DNA of 53,401 bases from JANNRR01 sp031401675 (lineage in GTDB: Bacteria; Pseudomonadota; Alphaproteobacteria; Rhodobacterales; Rhodobacteraceae): the NCBI GenBank assembly GCA_031401675.1, contig JANNRR010000037.1, positions 1-53,401 of the forward strand, given 5' to 3'. Every line of letters begins with the position of its first letter. Position 1 is the stretch's first letter. Below the pieces are notes generated by a model. That model saw only the letters and a program-made list of their open reading frames with translations, searched no databases and was not told the origin of the DNA. Below are positions 34,597 through 43,666 of the stretch, piece after piece. The position numbers and the translations under genes are program-made.

Positions 34597-37263
34597 ATGA
34601 CGGCCCGCATGACGGACCCGCTGGTGCAAGAAACCATCCCGTCGGCGCTGGCGCGGCTTGCGTGGCCGCTTCGTCTGACCCGGGCGGGCATGTTGGCCGA
34701 ACGGCTGGCACGGTCGTTCTGGCCGCTTTGGTCGCTGCTTCTGGTTGTCGCGGCAACGCTGGCCTTTGGCGTGCAGGACCGCCTGTCGGTTGAGGCGGCC
34801 TGGATCGGCCTGATGCTGGCGGCGGCAGGGTTGATCTGGGCGTTTTACGCCGGGCTGCGGGCGTTCGTCTGGCCGACGCAGGCCGAGGCTCTGGCCAGGC
34901 TGGATCAGACCCTGCCCGGCCGGCCAATTGCCGCACTGACCGATCAGCAGGTAATCGGTGCCGCTGATCCCGCTTCGGTCGCGGTCTGGCGGGCGCACAT
35001 CCTGCGGATGGCGGCACGGGCGGCACAGGCCCGCGCCCCGGAACCTGATCTGCGTCTGGCCCGGCGCGACCACTACGGCTTTCGGTATGTGGCCCTGACC
35101 GCGTTCGTCATGGCCCTGATCTTCGGCTCGCTCTGGCGAGTGGCTGCCGTCACCGACATCGTCGCAGGGCAAGGTGGCCCCGTCCAGACCGAAGGCCCGA
35201 CATGGGAGGGGTGGCTGCAACCGCCCGCCTACACCGGCAAACCCAGCCTGTATCTCAACGATATCGCCGCCAATACCTTGACAGTGCCGATAGGCACCAA
35301 GGTCACTTTGCGCCTGTATGGCGAGGTTGGCGATCTGACGCTGGCTGAAACCGTGTCGGGCCGGGTTGGCGATCTGACTGCCGGGGAGGTGACCGCAGCC
35401 TCTGCCCCAAGCCAGGAGTTCGAGGTGACGCGCCCCGGTACGATCCGGATCGACGGGCCGGGCGGTCGGGAATGGGCAGTCAAAGTCACGCCGGACGCCC
35501 CGCCGCAGGTGTCGCTGTCGGGCGAGATAACCCGCGAGGCGGATGGCCGGATGACGCAGCCCTTTTCCGCGCGCGACGATTACGCGGTGCTGGGTGGCCG
35601 GGCAGAAATTGCGCTGGACCTTGCAGCCGTCGACCGCCGGTTCGGCCTGACCGTGGCCCCCGAACCGCGCGAGATGCTGGTACTTGACCTGCCGATGCCG
35701 ATATCCGGCAGCCGGGCCGAGTTCACCGAAGACCTGATCGACGACCTGTCGCAGCATCCTTTCGCCAACCTGCCGGTCACGCTGACGCTTTTCGCCAATG
35801 ACGCGCTGGCCCAGACCGGGCGAAGCGAGCCGGAACAGGTGATCCTGCCGGGGCGGCGGTTCTTTGACCCGCTGGCAGCAGGCCTGATCGAAATGCGCCG
35901 CGATCTCATGTGGTCGCGCCAGAATGGCCACCGCGCCTCGCAGATTCTGCGAACCCTGACCCATCGCCCCGAAGGCCTGATCCGCAACGAAGGTGCCTAT
36001 CTGCAATTGCGCGCGGCGATGCGGCGGTTGCAGGCCGGTGTCGAAGCGGATGCATTCACTTCCGAGTTGCGGGACGAAGTGGCGCAGGCGCTCTGGGATG
36101 TGGCAATCGTGATCGAGGATGGCGATCTGGCCGATGCCAAGGCGCGGCTTGACCGCGCGCAGGACCGCCTGTCCGAAGCGATCCGCAACGGCGCCAACGA
36201 ACAGGAAATCGCCAAGCTGATGCAGGAACTGAACGAGGCGATGCAGGACTACATGCAGCAGTTGGCCGAACAGTCCCCGCCCGAGTCCGGTCTGGACACT
36301 GCGCAGAACCAGAACAGCATGGAGATCACGCAGGACCAGATGCAGGCGATGCTGGACGAATTGCAGAAGCTGATGGAAGAAGGCCGGATGGCCGAGGCTG
36401 CCGAACTGCTTGAACAGCTGCGCCAGTTGATGGAAAACATGCAGGTGACGCAAGGCGAAGGCGGGCAGGGCTCGCCCGGCCAGCAGGCGCTGCGCGGTCT
36501 GGCCGACACGCTGCGCGACCAGCAGGGCCTGTCGGACGATGCCTTCAGCGACCTGCAACGGCAGTTCAATCCCGGCCAGCAGCCGGGCCAGGGTCAACCG
36601 GGCCAGGGTCAACCGGGTCAGGATCAGCAGGGACAGGGCAAGCAAGGTCAGGGCGAGAACGGTCAGGGCGATAACCAGCCGGGCCAGAACCTGCCGGGAC
36701 AAGATGGTCAGGGCAACAGCCAGCCGGGCGAAAGCGGTCAGGGCCCCAACGGCGGCGGCGATGATCCAAGTTCGCTTGCCGGACGGCAGGAGGCATTGCG
36801 CCAACAGCTGGAAAGCCAGCAGCGCGGTCTGCCCGGTGCCGGAACTGCCGAAGGCGACGCGGCCCGCGAAGCCCTTGGCCGGGCCGAACAGGCAATGCGC
36901 GAGGCCGAGGATGCGCTGCGCGGCAATGACATCCCCGGTGCCATCGACCGCCAGGCCGAAGCAATGGAGGCGCTGCGCGACGGCATGCGCGCCATCGGCG
37001 AAGCCATGGCGCAAAATCAGCTTCAGCCCGGCCAGCAGGATGGTCAGGCGCTCGGCGATGCCTCGCCGCGCGGCCAGCAGGACCCTCTCGGCCGCGATCT
37101 AGGCGGCATGGGCCGGGCCGGAACCCAGGAAAACCTGCTGCAAGGCGACGATGTCTATCGCCGTGCCCGCGAAATTCTGGACGAACTGCGCCGCAGATCC
37201 AGTGACAAGACCAGGCCGGAAACCGAACTCGATTACCTTGAACGGTTGCTCGACCGTTTCTGA
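34597..37263 (+). CDS. TIGR02302-type large envelope protein
   Basis: An 888-residue protein of the alphaproteobacterial TIGR02302/DUF4175 family, of unknown function. Three N-terminal hydrophobic helices (up to about residue 185) anchor it, followed by a beta-rich periplasmic part and a long helical part rich in Met, Gln and Glu (MQELNEAMQDYMQQLAEQ). Residues about 655-725 are a Gln/Gly/Pro/Asn-rich low-complexity linker encoded by short tandem DNA repeats. The C-terminal helical region ends LDYLERLLDRF. The start could be 34597 or 34609. Confidence 0.85.
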   Translation: MTARMTDPLVQETIPSALARLAWPLRLTRAGMLAERLARSFWPLWSLLLVVAATLAFGVQDRLSVEAAWIGLMLAAAGLIWAFYAGLRAFVWPTQAEALARLDQTLPGRPIAALTDQQVIGAADPASVAVWRAHILRMAARAAQARAPEPDLRLARRDHYGFRYVALTAFVMALIFGSLWRVAAVTDIVAGQGGPVQTEGPTWEGWLQPPAYTGKPSLYLNDIAANTLTVPIGTKVTLRLYGEVGDLTLAETVSGRVGDLTAGEVTAASAPSQEFEVTRPGTIRIDGPGGREWAVKVTPDAPPQVSLSGEITREADGRMTQPFSARDDYAVLGGRAEIALDLAAVDRRFGLTVAPEPREMLVLDLPMPISGSRAEFTEDLIDDLSQHPFANLPVTLTLFANDALAQTGRSEPEQVILPGRRFFDPLAAGLIEMRRDLMWSRQNGHRASQILRTLTHRPEGLIRNEGAYLQLRAAMRRLQAGVEADAFTSELRDEVAQALWDVAIVIEDGDLADAKARLDRAQDRLSEAIRNGANEQEIAKLMQELNEAMQDYMQQLAEQSPPESGLDTAQNQNSMEITQDQMQAMLDELQKLMEEGRMAEAAELLEQLRQLMENMQVTQGEGGQGSPGQQALRGLADTLRDQQGLSDDAFSDLQRQFNPGQQPGQGQPGQGQPGQDQQGQGKQGQGENGQGDNQPGQNLPGQDGQGNSQPGESGQGPNGGGDDPSSLAGRQEALRQQLESQQRGLPGAGTAEGDAAREALGRAEQAMREAEDALRGNDIPGAIDRQAEAMEALRDGMRAIGEAMAQNQLQPGQQDGQALGDASPRGQQDPLGRDLGGMGRAGTQENLLQGDDVYRRAREILDELRRRSSDKTRPETELDYLERLLDRF

Positions 37264-37273
37264 CTTGCGGAAT

Positions 37274-37290
37274 ACCTGACAGGATCAGGT
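37274..37290. terminator. Short hairpin between convergent genes
   Basis: ACCTGA (37274-37279) and TCAGGT (37285-37290) form a 6-base-pair stem in the 100-base gap between TIGR02302 and the zinc-ribbon gene. There is no T-run, so this is a weak candidate. Confidence 0.3.
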
Positions 37291-37363
37291 CAGGCACTGT
37301 CGAACCCCGCAAGCCGCAGGATCAGTTCCGGGGCTCCGGCCAACCGCCGATTGCTGGTCCCAT

Positions 37364-38503
37364 TTACTCGACCGGCGCGCTCTTCAGACTCTCCAACGTG
37401 CTTTTCATGACCCCGTCCAGCCACAGCCGCCCGGCGTCAACCGTTGCCACATAGGCCTTTACCGCCGGGTCCAGTGCCGGAACCTGCGCACTGATCGTCG
37501 GGGCAAGCAGGTAAATCGCGGCCAGAACCACTGCAAACGCCAGCACAAGGGTGAATCCCCGGCGAAAGCCGCCGTGTCGTTCGCGCTCAGGCCCCTCGCC
37601 CAGAATGTCGGCGGCCCCGCCGCGCCCCTTGTCCGTCGCGGCCCGCAGGGTCGAGTTGATTTCCTCGATGTCCGGCAGCAGGTCCCGACGCGATGACCGG
37701 TGCGCTGCCTCGGGCTTTTCATCGGCGGCCATCGGCTCGGTCGCCGCCATCGCCCCGGCGGCCGGGCGCGGTCCGCGGCCGGTCAGGATATCGGTCTGCA
37801 ACCCCGGCATCACCTTGGTTGCAGGCGGGGCCGGCAGGTTCAGGTCGGCCTGCGTCTCCAGTCCGGCAATGGCTGCTGCCCGGCGGGCGCGGGCTTCGCG
37901 GTCGGCCTCCTCGCGCAGCACACTCAGCACCGCCTCGTCCAGCGACCGGCGCTTGGGTTCACCGGGCACCGGTCCGGCGGCAGCCACGGTTTCGGTATCC
38001 TCGGCCGCATCGGTGGCAGACCCGGGGCCGGCCGGCCCCCAATCCTGCGGTTCGTCTTCCGGCTCGCCATCCCGGGCTTCATGCACCACCGCTTCGGCAG
38101 CCTCATCCTGCGGAACTGATGCGACAGGCGCGACCGGTTCGGCAACGGTATCAAGGACCAGTTCCGGCGTCGCCGCCTCGGCGGGTTCCGCCGTGTCGTC
38201 CGTGCCCGATTCGGCAGACTCAACGCCGACCAGTGCCTCGGCAGGCGGGGTCGGCTCCGGTGGTGCCACCGGCACCTCCGGCGCAACGCCACCCGGCGTA
38301 AACTCCTCGTCCGGGTCGGTCAGATCATCCTCGCCGGCCAGTGCCAGATCGGTTTCCATCGCCTCGATCTCGGCCTGAACCTGCGGGTGGCTCTGAAACC
38401 AGGTCTGCCCGCAATTCGAGCATTGCACATCACGCCCGTCCAGCGGGATAACGCCGTCACCAACCTCGTATTGCGCATCGCAATTCGGGCAAATCAGCCG
38501 CAT
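37364..38503 (-). CDS. Zinc-ribbon (MJ0042-type) membrane protein
   Basis: A 379-residue protein. The N-terminus is a zinc ribbon with two C-x2-C pairs (CPNCDAQYEV and CSNCGQTWF). A long acidic Pro/Ala/Glu-rich disordered region follows to about residue 290. One TM helix (FTLVLAFAVVLAAIYLLAP) lies near residue 320, and a short periplasmic tail ends the protein. Such proteins are commonly encoded next to ftsEX in alphaproteobacteria; the function is unknown. It is divergent from ftsE with a 168-base gap. Confidence 0.85.
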   Translation of the reverse strand: MRLICPNCDAQYEVGDGVIPLDGRDVQCSNCGQTWFQSHPQVQAEIEAMETDLALAGEDDLTDPDEEFTPGGVAPEVPVAPPEPTPPAEALVGVESAESGTDDTAEPAEAATPELVLDTVAEPVAPVASVPQDEAAEAVVHEARDGEPEDEPQDWGPAGPGSATDAAEDTETVAAAGPVPGEPKRRSLDEAVLSVLREEADREARARRAAAIAGLETQADLNLPAPPATKVMPGLQTDILTGRGPRPAAGAMAATEPMAADEKPEAAHRSSRRDLLPDIEEINSTLRAATDKGRGGAADILGEGPERERHGGFRRGFTLVLAFAVVLAAIYLLAPTISAQVPALDPAVKAYVATVDAGRLWLDGVMKSTLESLKSAPVE

Positions 38504-38671
38504 CGTAATACCCGCCTCAGCACAGCCAAATTCCCACCTGTCCGGCTATGTTGTAGCAAGGCCAAAGGGTTTATCCAAGCGTTTGTGTTGCGGCACATTG
38601 AATCCCGCCAAATCATCGGCGAAACTGTTGCAGGCCCGCGCAGAGATCCCTACTGCGAACACCGCTAGGAG

Positions 38672-39355
38672 ATGCGTTTGATCGACCTTCAGAATGTCGC
38701 CTACAGTTACGGCGGGGGCGAATTGCTTTCCGACATTTCGCTCCGGCTGGTGCCGGGGTCGTTTCATTTCCTGACCGGCCCTTCGGGGGCGGGTAAATCG
38801 ACGTTTCTCAAGCTTTGCTATGCCGAACTGCTGCCAACCGCCGGCCGCGTGATGATTTTCGACCGCGAGGTCCGCAGCCTCGGCCGCGATGACGTGGCCC
38901 GGATGCGGCGGCGGATCGGTGTGGTGCATCAGGATTGCCAGTTCCTCGATCACCTGACCCTGGCAGAGAATGTGGCGCTGCCGCTGCAGGTGGCCGGGCG
39001 CGATGTCGGGCCAGACGCGGCCGATGTGGTTGACCTTCTGGGCTGGGTCGGGCTGTCGGGCCAGAAATCCGCGCTGCCGCCGTCATTGTCGGGGGGTGAA
39101 CGGCAGCGGGCGGCACTGGCCCGCGCCCTGATCAATTCGCCCGACGTCATCCTGGCGGACGAGCCGACGGGCAACCTCGACTGGGATCTGTCGGTGCGGC
39201 TGCTGACCTTGCTGGTGGAGCTGAACAAGATGGGCAAGACGATCCTGATCGCCACCCACGATCTGAACCTGATCCGCACTGCAAAAGCGCAGGTGCCCGC
39301 CAGGGTGTTGCGCATCCGCGACCGGCGGCTGCAACTTGCGGGGTCGGACCTGTGA
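38672..39355 (+). CDS. ftsE: Cell division ATP-binding protein FtsE
   Basis: FtsE is the ATPase of the FtsEX complex that controls septal peptidoglycan hydrolysis. The 227-residue protein has Walker A GPSGAGKST, Q-loop HQDCQF, signature LSGGERQRAAL, Walker B VILADEPTG and the H-loop THD. The ATG at 38672 directly abuts AGGAG; a TTG at 38678 lies six bases after that site and would give MIDLQNVAYSYGG, closer to the FtsE N-terminus, so it may be the true start. It overlaps ftsX by four bases. Confidence 0.92.
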   Translation: MRLIDLQNVAYSYGGGELLSDISLRLVPGSFHFLTGPSGAGKSTFLKLCYAELLPTAGRVMIFDREVRSLGRDDVARMRRRIGVVHQDCQFLDHLTLAENVALPLQVAGRDVGPDAADVVDLLGWVGLSGQKSALPPSLSGGERQRAALARALINSPDVILADEPTGNLDWDLSVRLLTLLVELNKMGKTILIATHDLNLIRTAKAQVPARVLRIRDRRLQLAGSDL

Positions 39356-40245
39356 GCCGCGCAAGTGCCCTGCGCGAACGGCTTGCCGACGGCCCGGCCG
39401 GACGGGTGGTGCCGCCTTCGGGCTACACCGCCACGCTGACCAGCCTGACAGCTGCGGCCATGGCGTTCCTGGCGGTGTTCGCACTGGCCCTGTCGCTGGC
39501 CTCGGGCCGGTTGGCCGACCGCTGGTCGTCAACGCTCGCCAACACCGCGACCATCCGGATATCCGCCCCGGACGACCAGATGGCGGTCCAGACGACGGCG
39601 GTTCTGACCGTTCTGAAAACCACCCCCGGCGTGACCGAGGCCCGCGCGCTGGATCCCGAAGAGGAACGCAAGTTGCTGGAACCCTGGTTCGGCCCGGATC
39701 TGCCGGTCGACAGCCTGCCGATCCCGCAACTGATCGAAGTGATCGGCGACGGTTATGACGCCGAGGGTCTGCGTCTGCGCCTCGCGGCCGAAGCCCCCGG
39801 CGCGGTGTTCGACGATCACACCCGCTGGCGCGCGCCGCTGGTTCTGGCGGCCGAACGGTTGCGCCTTCTGGGTCTGGTATCCATCCTGCTGATCGGCGGG
39901 GCGATGGCCGCGATGATCACGCTGGCCGCACACGCCGCGCTGTCGGCAAATTCCCAGGTCATCCGCGTGTTGCGGCTGGTCGGCGCGCGCGACGTGTTCA
40001 TTGCCCGCGCCTTCGTGCGCCGCTTCAGCCTGCGGGCGCTGGCCGGGGCCCTTGTCGGGACCGTCCTTGGCACCGCCGCAATCGCCTTTCTGCCCGCAGC
40101 CGACGAAGCGGGCGGATTTCTGACCGGCCTCGGCTTTCAGGGGATACACTGGCTTTGGCCCTTGGCGATTCCGCCACTGGCGGCCATCGTGTCTTTCATA
40201 GCCACCCGTGCGGCGGCGCTGCGAACCTTGCGGGGGTTAACCTGA
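39352..40245 (+). CDS. ftsX: Cell division permease FtsX
   Basis: A 297-residue inner-membrane partner of FtsE. The order is a cytoplasmic N-terminus, TM1 (LTAAAMAFLAVFALALSLA), a periplasmic domain of about 110 residues, then three TM helices including LGLVSILLIGGAMAAMITLA. The conserved cytoplasmic segment LRLVGARDVFIARAFVRRF is the FtsX/MacB hallmark. It starts with GTG overlapping the ftsE stop (GTGA) and overlaps plsC by one base. Confidence 0.92.
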   Translation: MSRASALRERLADGPAGRVVPPSGYTATLTSLTAAAMAFLAVFALALSLASGRLADRWSSTLANTATIRISAPDDQMAVQTTAVLTVLKTTPGVTEARALDPEEERKLLEPWFGPDLPVDSLPIPQLIEVIGDGYDAEGLRLRLAAEAPGAVFDDHTRWRAPLVLAAERLRLLGLVSILLIGGAMAAMITLAAHAALSANSQVIRVLRLVGARDVFIARAFVRRFSLRALAGALVGTVLGTAAIAFLPAADEAGGFLTGLGFQGIHWLWPLAIPPLAAIVSFIATRAAALRTLRGLT

Positions 40246-40967
40246 TGCGCTGGCTGATCTCGTTGATCTTCGTTGGCCAGATGTACGCCATGATGGCGCT
40301 GATGGCCCTGTTCTTCACGCCCTGGGCACTTCTCGACCGGCGCGGCGCCTTTGCCGGGGTCCATACCTATTGCCGTTATGTCCGCTGGAGCGCCCGCCTG
40401 ATGCTGGGCCTGCGCTCCGAAATACGGGGCCGGGTTCCCGCAGGCGAGGTGCTGATTGCCGCCAAGCATCAGTCGTTCTTCGACATCATCATCCTGGTCA
40501 GCGAAACCCCGCGCCCGAAATTCATCATGAAGCGCGAGCTGAAGTGGGCCCCGATTCTTGGCTGGTACGCGCTGCGCATCGGCTGCGTGCCGGTTGATCG
40601 CGGCAAGCGCGGTCAGGCGATCCGCCGGATGCTGGAGGATGTGGCCGATGGTGCCGTGCTGCCGGGCCAGCTGATCATCTATCCCCAGGGCACCCGCATC
40701 GCGCCGGGGGTAAAGGCCGGCTACAAGGTGGGTACAGGTGCCCTTTATGAACAGCTTGGCCAGCCCTGCGTGCCGGTCGCTGTGAATGTCGGGGTGTTCT
40801 GGCCCAAACGCGGCATCGCACGCAAACCGGGGCTGGCGGTGATCCAGTTCCTGCCCGAAATTGCGGCGGGCAAACCGGTGGCAGAGTTCATGGCGGAACT
40901 GGAAACGGTCATCGAAGCCGCATCGGACCGCCTGATGGCCGAGGCCGGGTTCCGCCCCGGTACCTGA
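40245..40967 (+). CDS. plsC: 1-acylglycerol-3-phosphate O-acyltransferase
   Basis: PlsC acylates lysophosphatidic acid to phosphatidic acid. The 240-residue protein has one or two N-terminal TM helices, the HxxxxD motif as KHQSFFD at about residue 78, KRELKWAPILGWY, and YPQGTR, where many homologues have FPEGTR. TGATG couples it to the ftsX stop. It is the second step after PlsY (13572). Confidence 0.92.
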   Translation: MRWLISLIFVGQMYAMMALMALFFTPWALLDRRGAFAGVHTYCRYVRWSARLMLGLRSEIRGRVPAGEVLIAAKHQSFFDIIILVSETPRPKFIMKRELKWAPILGWYALRIGCVPVDRGKRGQAIRRMLEDVADGAVLPGQLIIYPQGTRIAPGVKAGYKVGTGALYEQLGQPCVPVAVNVGVFWPKRGIARKPGLAVIQFLPEIAAGKPVAEFMAELETVIEAASDRLMAEAGFRPGT

Positions 40968-40988
40968 GTTGGCAAGAAGGGTGCAAGG

Positions 40989-41327
40989 ATGGCCACGGAT
41001 CAACGGACGGTGGACTATATCTGCGAACAGATGCAGGGGGCCGGCAAGATTTCGGCTCGCAAGATGTTCGGCGAGTATGCGCTCTATTGCGATGGCAAGG
41101 TTGTAGCGCTGGTCTGCGATGACCAGTTGTTTCTGAAACCCACACCCGGTGCCCGCGCGCTGTTGGGCGACGCGCCGATGGCGCCGCCCTATCCCGGCGC
41201 AAAACCGCATTTCCTGATCGATGAGGGGTTGGAGGATCGCACCCATCTGGCCCGCCTCGTGGCCATGGTCGCCAGCGAAGTGCCGACACCGAAACCGAAA
41301 AAACCGAAGAAACCGAAAGCATCCTGA
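40989..41327 (+). CDS. TfoX N-terminal domain protein
   Basis: A 112-residue protein matching the TfoX/Sxy N-terminal domain: SARKMFGEYALYCDGKVVALV and DQLFLKPT are typical. It lacks the C-terminal TfoX domain and ends in a Lys/Pro tail (PKKPKKPKAS). Role unclear; competence control is known only for full-length relatives. The stop overlaps the next ATG by one base. Confidence 0.85.
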   Translation: MATDQRTVDYICEQMQGAGKISARKMFGEYALYCDGKVVALVCDDQLFLKPTPGARALLGDAPMAPPYPGAKPHFLIDEGLEDRTHLARLVAMVASEVPTPKPKKPKKPKAS

Positions 41328-41935
41328 TGGACTGGATTACCGACATCGACGCGCTTCTCAGCCTGTACGGCACCCCCGGCCAGCCGGCGATGGCCAAGGT
41401 GACGCCCGTACTGATCCCAAGCTACCGCGCCTTCATCGACCGATCGCGGTTCTGTATCCTGACCACGGTGGGGCCGGAAGGCACCGATGGCAGTCCGCGC
41501 GGCGATGCCGGGCCGGTGGTGACGGTACTCGACGACCAGACGCTGGCGATGCCCGACTGGAAAGGCAACGAGCGGATCGACAGTCTGCGCAACATCCTGC
41601 GTGACGGGCGGGTCAGCCTGATGTTTCTGGTGGCAGGCTCGACCACCGCCATCCGGGTAAACGGCAGCGCACGCCTGACCGCTGACAGCGATCTGCGCCA
41701 GCGTTTCGCCCGCAACGGCATCCTGCCGCGCACCGTCATCGTGATCCGCATTGCCGAAGTCTATTCGCAATGCTCGCGCGCCCTGGTGCGGTCCGACCTT
41801 TGGACCGCCGGCGACCAGTCGGCAGCTTTGCCCTCGGTCGGCATCATGCTGGCCGAGGCGAGCAAGGGCGGGATCGATGGCGCGAACTATGACGCCGACC
41901 GCGAAAAACGCATGTCAAGCAACCCGCTTTGGTAG
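41327..41935 (+). CDS. Pyridoxamine 5'-phosphate oxidase-family flavoprotein
   Basis: A 202-residue PPOX-fold protein, probably FMN-binding. Core strands are visible as FCILTTVGPEGTDGSPRGD, TLAMPDWKGNERIDSLRNIL and GRVSLMFLVAGSTTAIRVNG. It resembles the MSMEG_1061-type group; the reaction is unknown. It is coupled to the TfoX-N gene (TGATG). Confidence 0.85.
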   Translation: MDWITDIDALLSLYGTPGQPAMAKVTPVLIPSYRAFIDRSRFCILTTVGPEGTDGSPRGDAGPVVTVLDDQTLAMPDWKGNERIDSLRNILRDGRVSLMFLVAGSTTAIRVNGSARLTADSDLRQRFARNGILPRTVIVIRIAEVYSQCSRALVRSDLWTAGDQSAALPSVGIMLAEASKGGIDGANYDADREKRMSSNPLW

Positions 41936-41990
41936 GCCCCCCGCGGGTTGATGTCTGATGGAACCACCGCATCGGACCCGCTCCGCGCAA

Positions 41991-42095
41991 TTTGATTCAA
42001 ATTTCGCTCCACTTGGTTGCAAATATCCTGCGGGGAGCGTCCGCCGGTGCGCCACCGGTCCGAGAACCGGTGGACGCGGGGGGTGCAAAGCCCCC
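41991..42095. repeat. CAAATATCC motif with alternative GC hairpins
   Basis: TTTGATTCAAA (41991-42001) and GGTTGCAAATATCC (42015-42028) precede a hairpin region. CCACCGGT (42052-42059) pairs with ACCGGTGG (42066-42073). GCGTCCGCCGGT (42037-42048) can instead pair with ACCGGTGGACGC (42066-42077) with one mismatch. A third stem is GGGGG/CCCCC around 42079-42095. It lies between convergent genes and probably ends transcription; no coding gene is visible in 41936-42174. Confidence 0.5.
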
Positions 42096-42174
42096 ACCGG
42101 CCTCAGTGCAGCAGGAAAAAGGTTCCGCCAATCTCATCCCGCGCAAAGGGTCGCCCCAACACGCCGCCACCGGC

Positions 42175-42723
42175 TCAGCGCGATGCGGCGCTGATCACCG
42201 TCAAGGTCGGCGGATCGCTCGGCATCAGCAAATCTTCCAGAAAGAACGCCGACAGCTGCGACCGGCTGGTCAACCCGGATTTGCGGTAAACGCTGGCGGC
42301 GTGCTGGCGCACCGTCGCCTCCGAGCACTGGCGCAGCGCCGCGATTTCCTTGTGCGCCAGCCCCTTCAGCATCAGCCCGGCCACGTCGGCTTCGGCTTCC
42401 GTCAACCCCCAGCTGCGGAACTGCGCCGCGATAGCCTGCGACAGCCCGCTGACATGCGCCCGCGCCGCCTCGCGCCAACGTCCGCTTTCGCGCCGGGTGC
42501 CGGCCAGATCGTCCAGGAGCTCCAGCCGCTCCAACCGCATGTCGCGGGTTTCGCCAGACACAAAGGCGGTCATCGCCACCGCCCCGGCCAGCAGCGCCAT
42601 TTCCAGAACGTCCTTGCAGAAGTTGATCAGATTGAACGGATCGGTGGCCTGCACCTGCTCCATGGTGAAGATCGCGACAAACAGGCCCGCAGCAGCACTG
42701 GCATAGATGGTCTTTCGGCGCAT
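42175..42723 (-). CDS. Membrane-anchored LuxR-type regulator
   Basis: A 182-residue protein with two N-terminal TM helices (IYASAAAGLFVAIFTM and LEMALLAGAVAMTAFVSG), a short linker, and a C-terminal LuxR/GerE helix-turn-helix (LTEAEADVAGLMLKGLAHKE plus SEATVRQHAASVYRKSGL). No receiver or autoinducer domain is present. The start at 42723 follows GGGAG with six bases spacing. It lies 77 bases downstream of a secreted FN3-like protein gene. Confidence 0.85.
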   Translation of the reverse strand: MRRKTIYASAAAGLFVAIFTMEQVQATDPFNLINFCKDVLEMALLAGAVAMTAFVSGETRDMRLERLELLDDLAGTRRESGRWREAARAHVSGLSQAIAAQFRSWGLTEAEADVAGLMLKGLAHKEIAALRQCSEATVRQHAASVYRKSGLTSRSQLSAFFLEDLLMPSDPPTLTVISAASR

Positions 42724-42800
42724 TCCAAACTCCCTGCCCCCGCGCCAAATGGATGCCACGCAGCACCGCCCCGTGACATCCGACAGATGTGATAGGCCAG

Positions 42801-43559
42801 CTATTCGGTAGCAAAGTAGGACGCGCCGCCGATGGTCTGGTTGCCGCTTTCCTCGATCGCCACCACCTCGATTTCGTAAATTGACGCAGGATCGAAAAAC
42901 GCCGCCGGGATCACGAAGCTGGTAATGTCGGGCCCGACGTGCACATCGATGTTCGGCCGCGAAAAGCCGTGGTCATCGGTGTGGTTTTCCTTGTTCACCC
43001 AGACCTGATAGGCGCGGATCGTGACCGGCCCGCCGTCCTGGGTCCGGGTGACCGGCTGCCATTCCACCGTCAGGTCCGCCACCGGCACGACCGGCGGACC
43101 ATCCTCCGGCTCCGGAACGGTGGCAGGCGTCACGATCACCGGCATGGTCGGCAGATTGTGGGTGAACAGCGCTGCCCCGGTCAGCAGTTCGCCGTCATGG
43201 CCCGCCGCCCGCAGGGCATAGTTGCCCTCGGGCCAGGCGGCCTTCAGCGCGGCAAAGTCCCAGTCGGCATACTCGGGCTCGCGGGATTCAAAGAACACCC
43301 CGGCAATGCCCAGGTCGCCCATCCTGCCATTCGGCAAGACATGCAGGATCAGCGCCCCGGACGGATCGAACACGCACAACTCGGTCCAGCCATGGTCGTC
43401 GAAATAGCCATGCACGCCAATGTCGCCGTCACCGGCATTGTCCTCGATGAACAGGTTGGCGTGGTTGATGCCGCGGCCGGTTCCCTCGGGAACCAAGCAG
43501 GTGTCGGCAATAGCCGGGGTGGCAAACAGCAACGGGATCAGGAAATGGGAAAGTCGCAT
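42801..43559 (-). CDS. Secreted protein with fibronectin-III-like end
   Basis: A 252-residue protein with a signal peptide (LSHFLIPLLFATPAIA) and mature start DTCLVPEGTGRGINHANLF. The C-terminal 90 residues (DLTVEWQPVT through IYEIEVVAIEESGNQ) look like a fibronectin type III fold. Two Cys in the N-terminal part may form a disulfide. No named family. AAAGGAGG five bases before the ATG is a strong ribosome-binding site. Confidence 0.78.
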   Translation of the reverse strand: MRLSHFLIPLLFATPAIADTCLVPEGTGRGINHANLFIEDNAGDGDIGVHGYFDDHGWTELCVFDPSGALILHVLPNGRMGDLGIAGVFFESREPEYADWDFAALKAAWPEGNYALRAAGHDGELLTGAALFTHNLPTMPVIVTPATVPEPEDGPPVVPVADLTVEWQPVTRTQDGGPVTIRAYQVWVNKENHTDDHGFSRPNIDVHVGPDITSFVIPAAFFDPASIYEIEVVAIEESGNQTIGGASYFATE

Positions 43560-43666
43560 GGAAGCCTCCTTTGTGCGGGTTGAGTGGGGCCATACCGCGG
43601 CAAAGCGCTGGCAGCGGCTATCCGGCAAGTGTGGGGGCAGATGGTTTGTATGGGGTCGCGGTATCG

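Noticed and set aside
42037..42095. Possible cobalamin or other riboswitch
   Set aside because: GC hairpins are present but no B12-box or known aptamer core is seen, and it lies downstream of both convergent genes.
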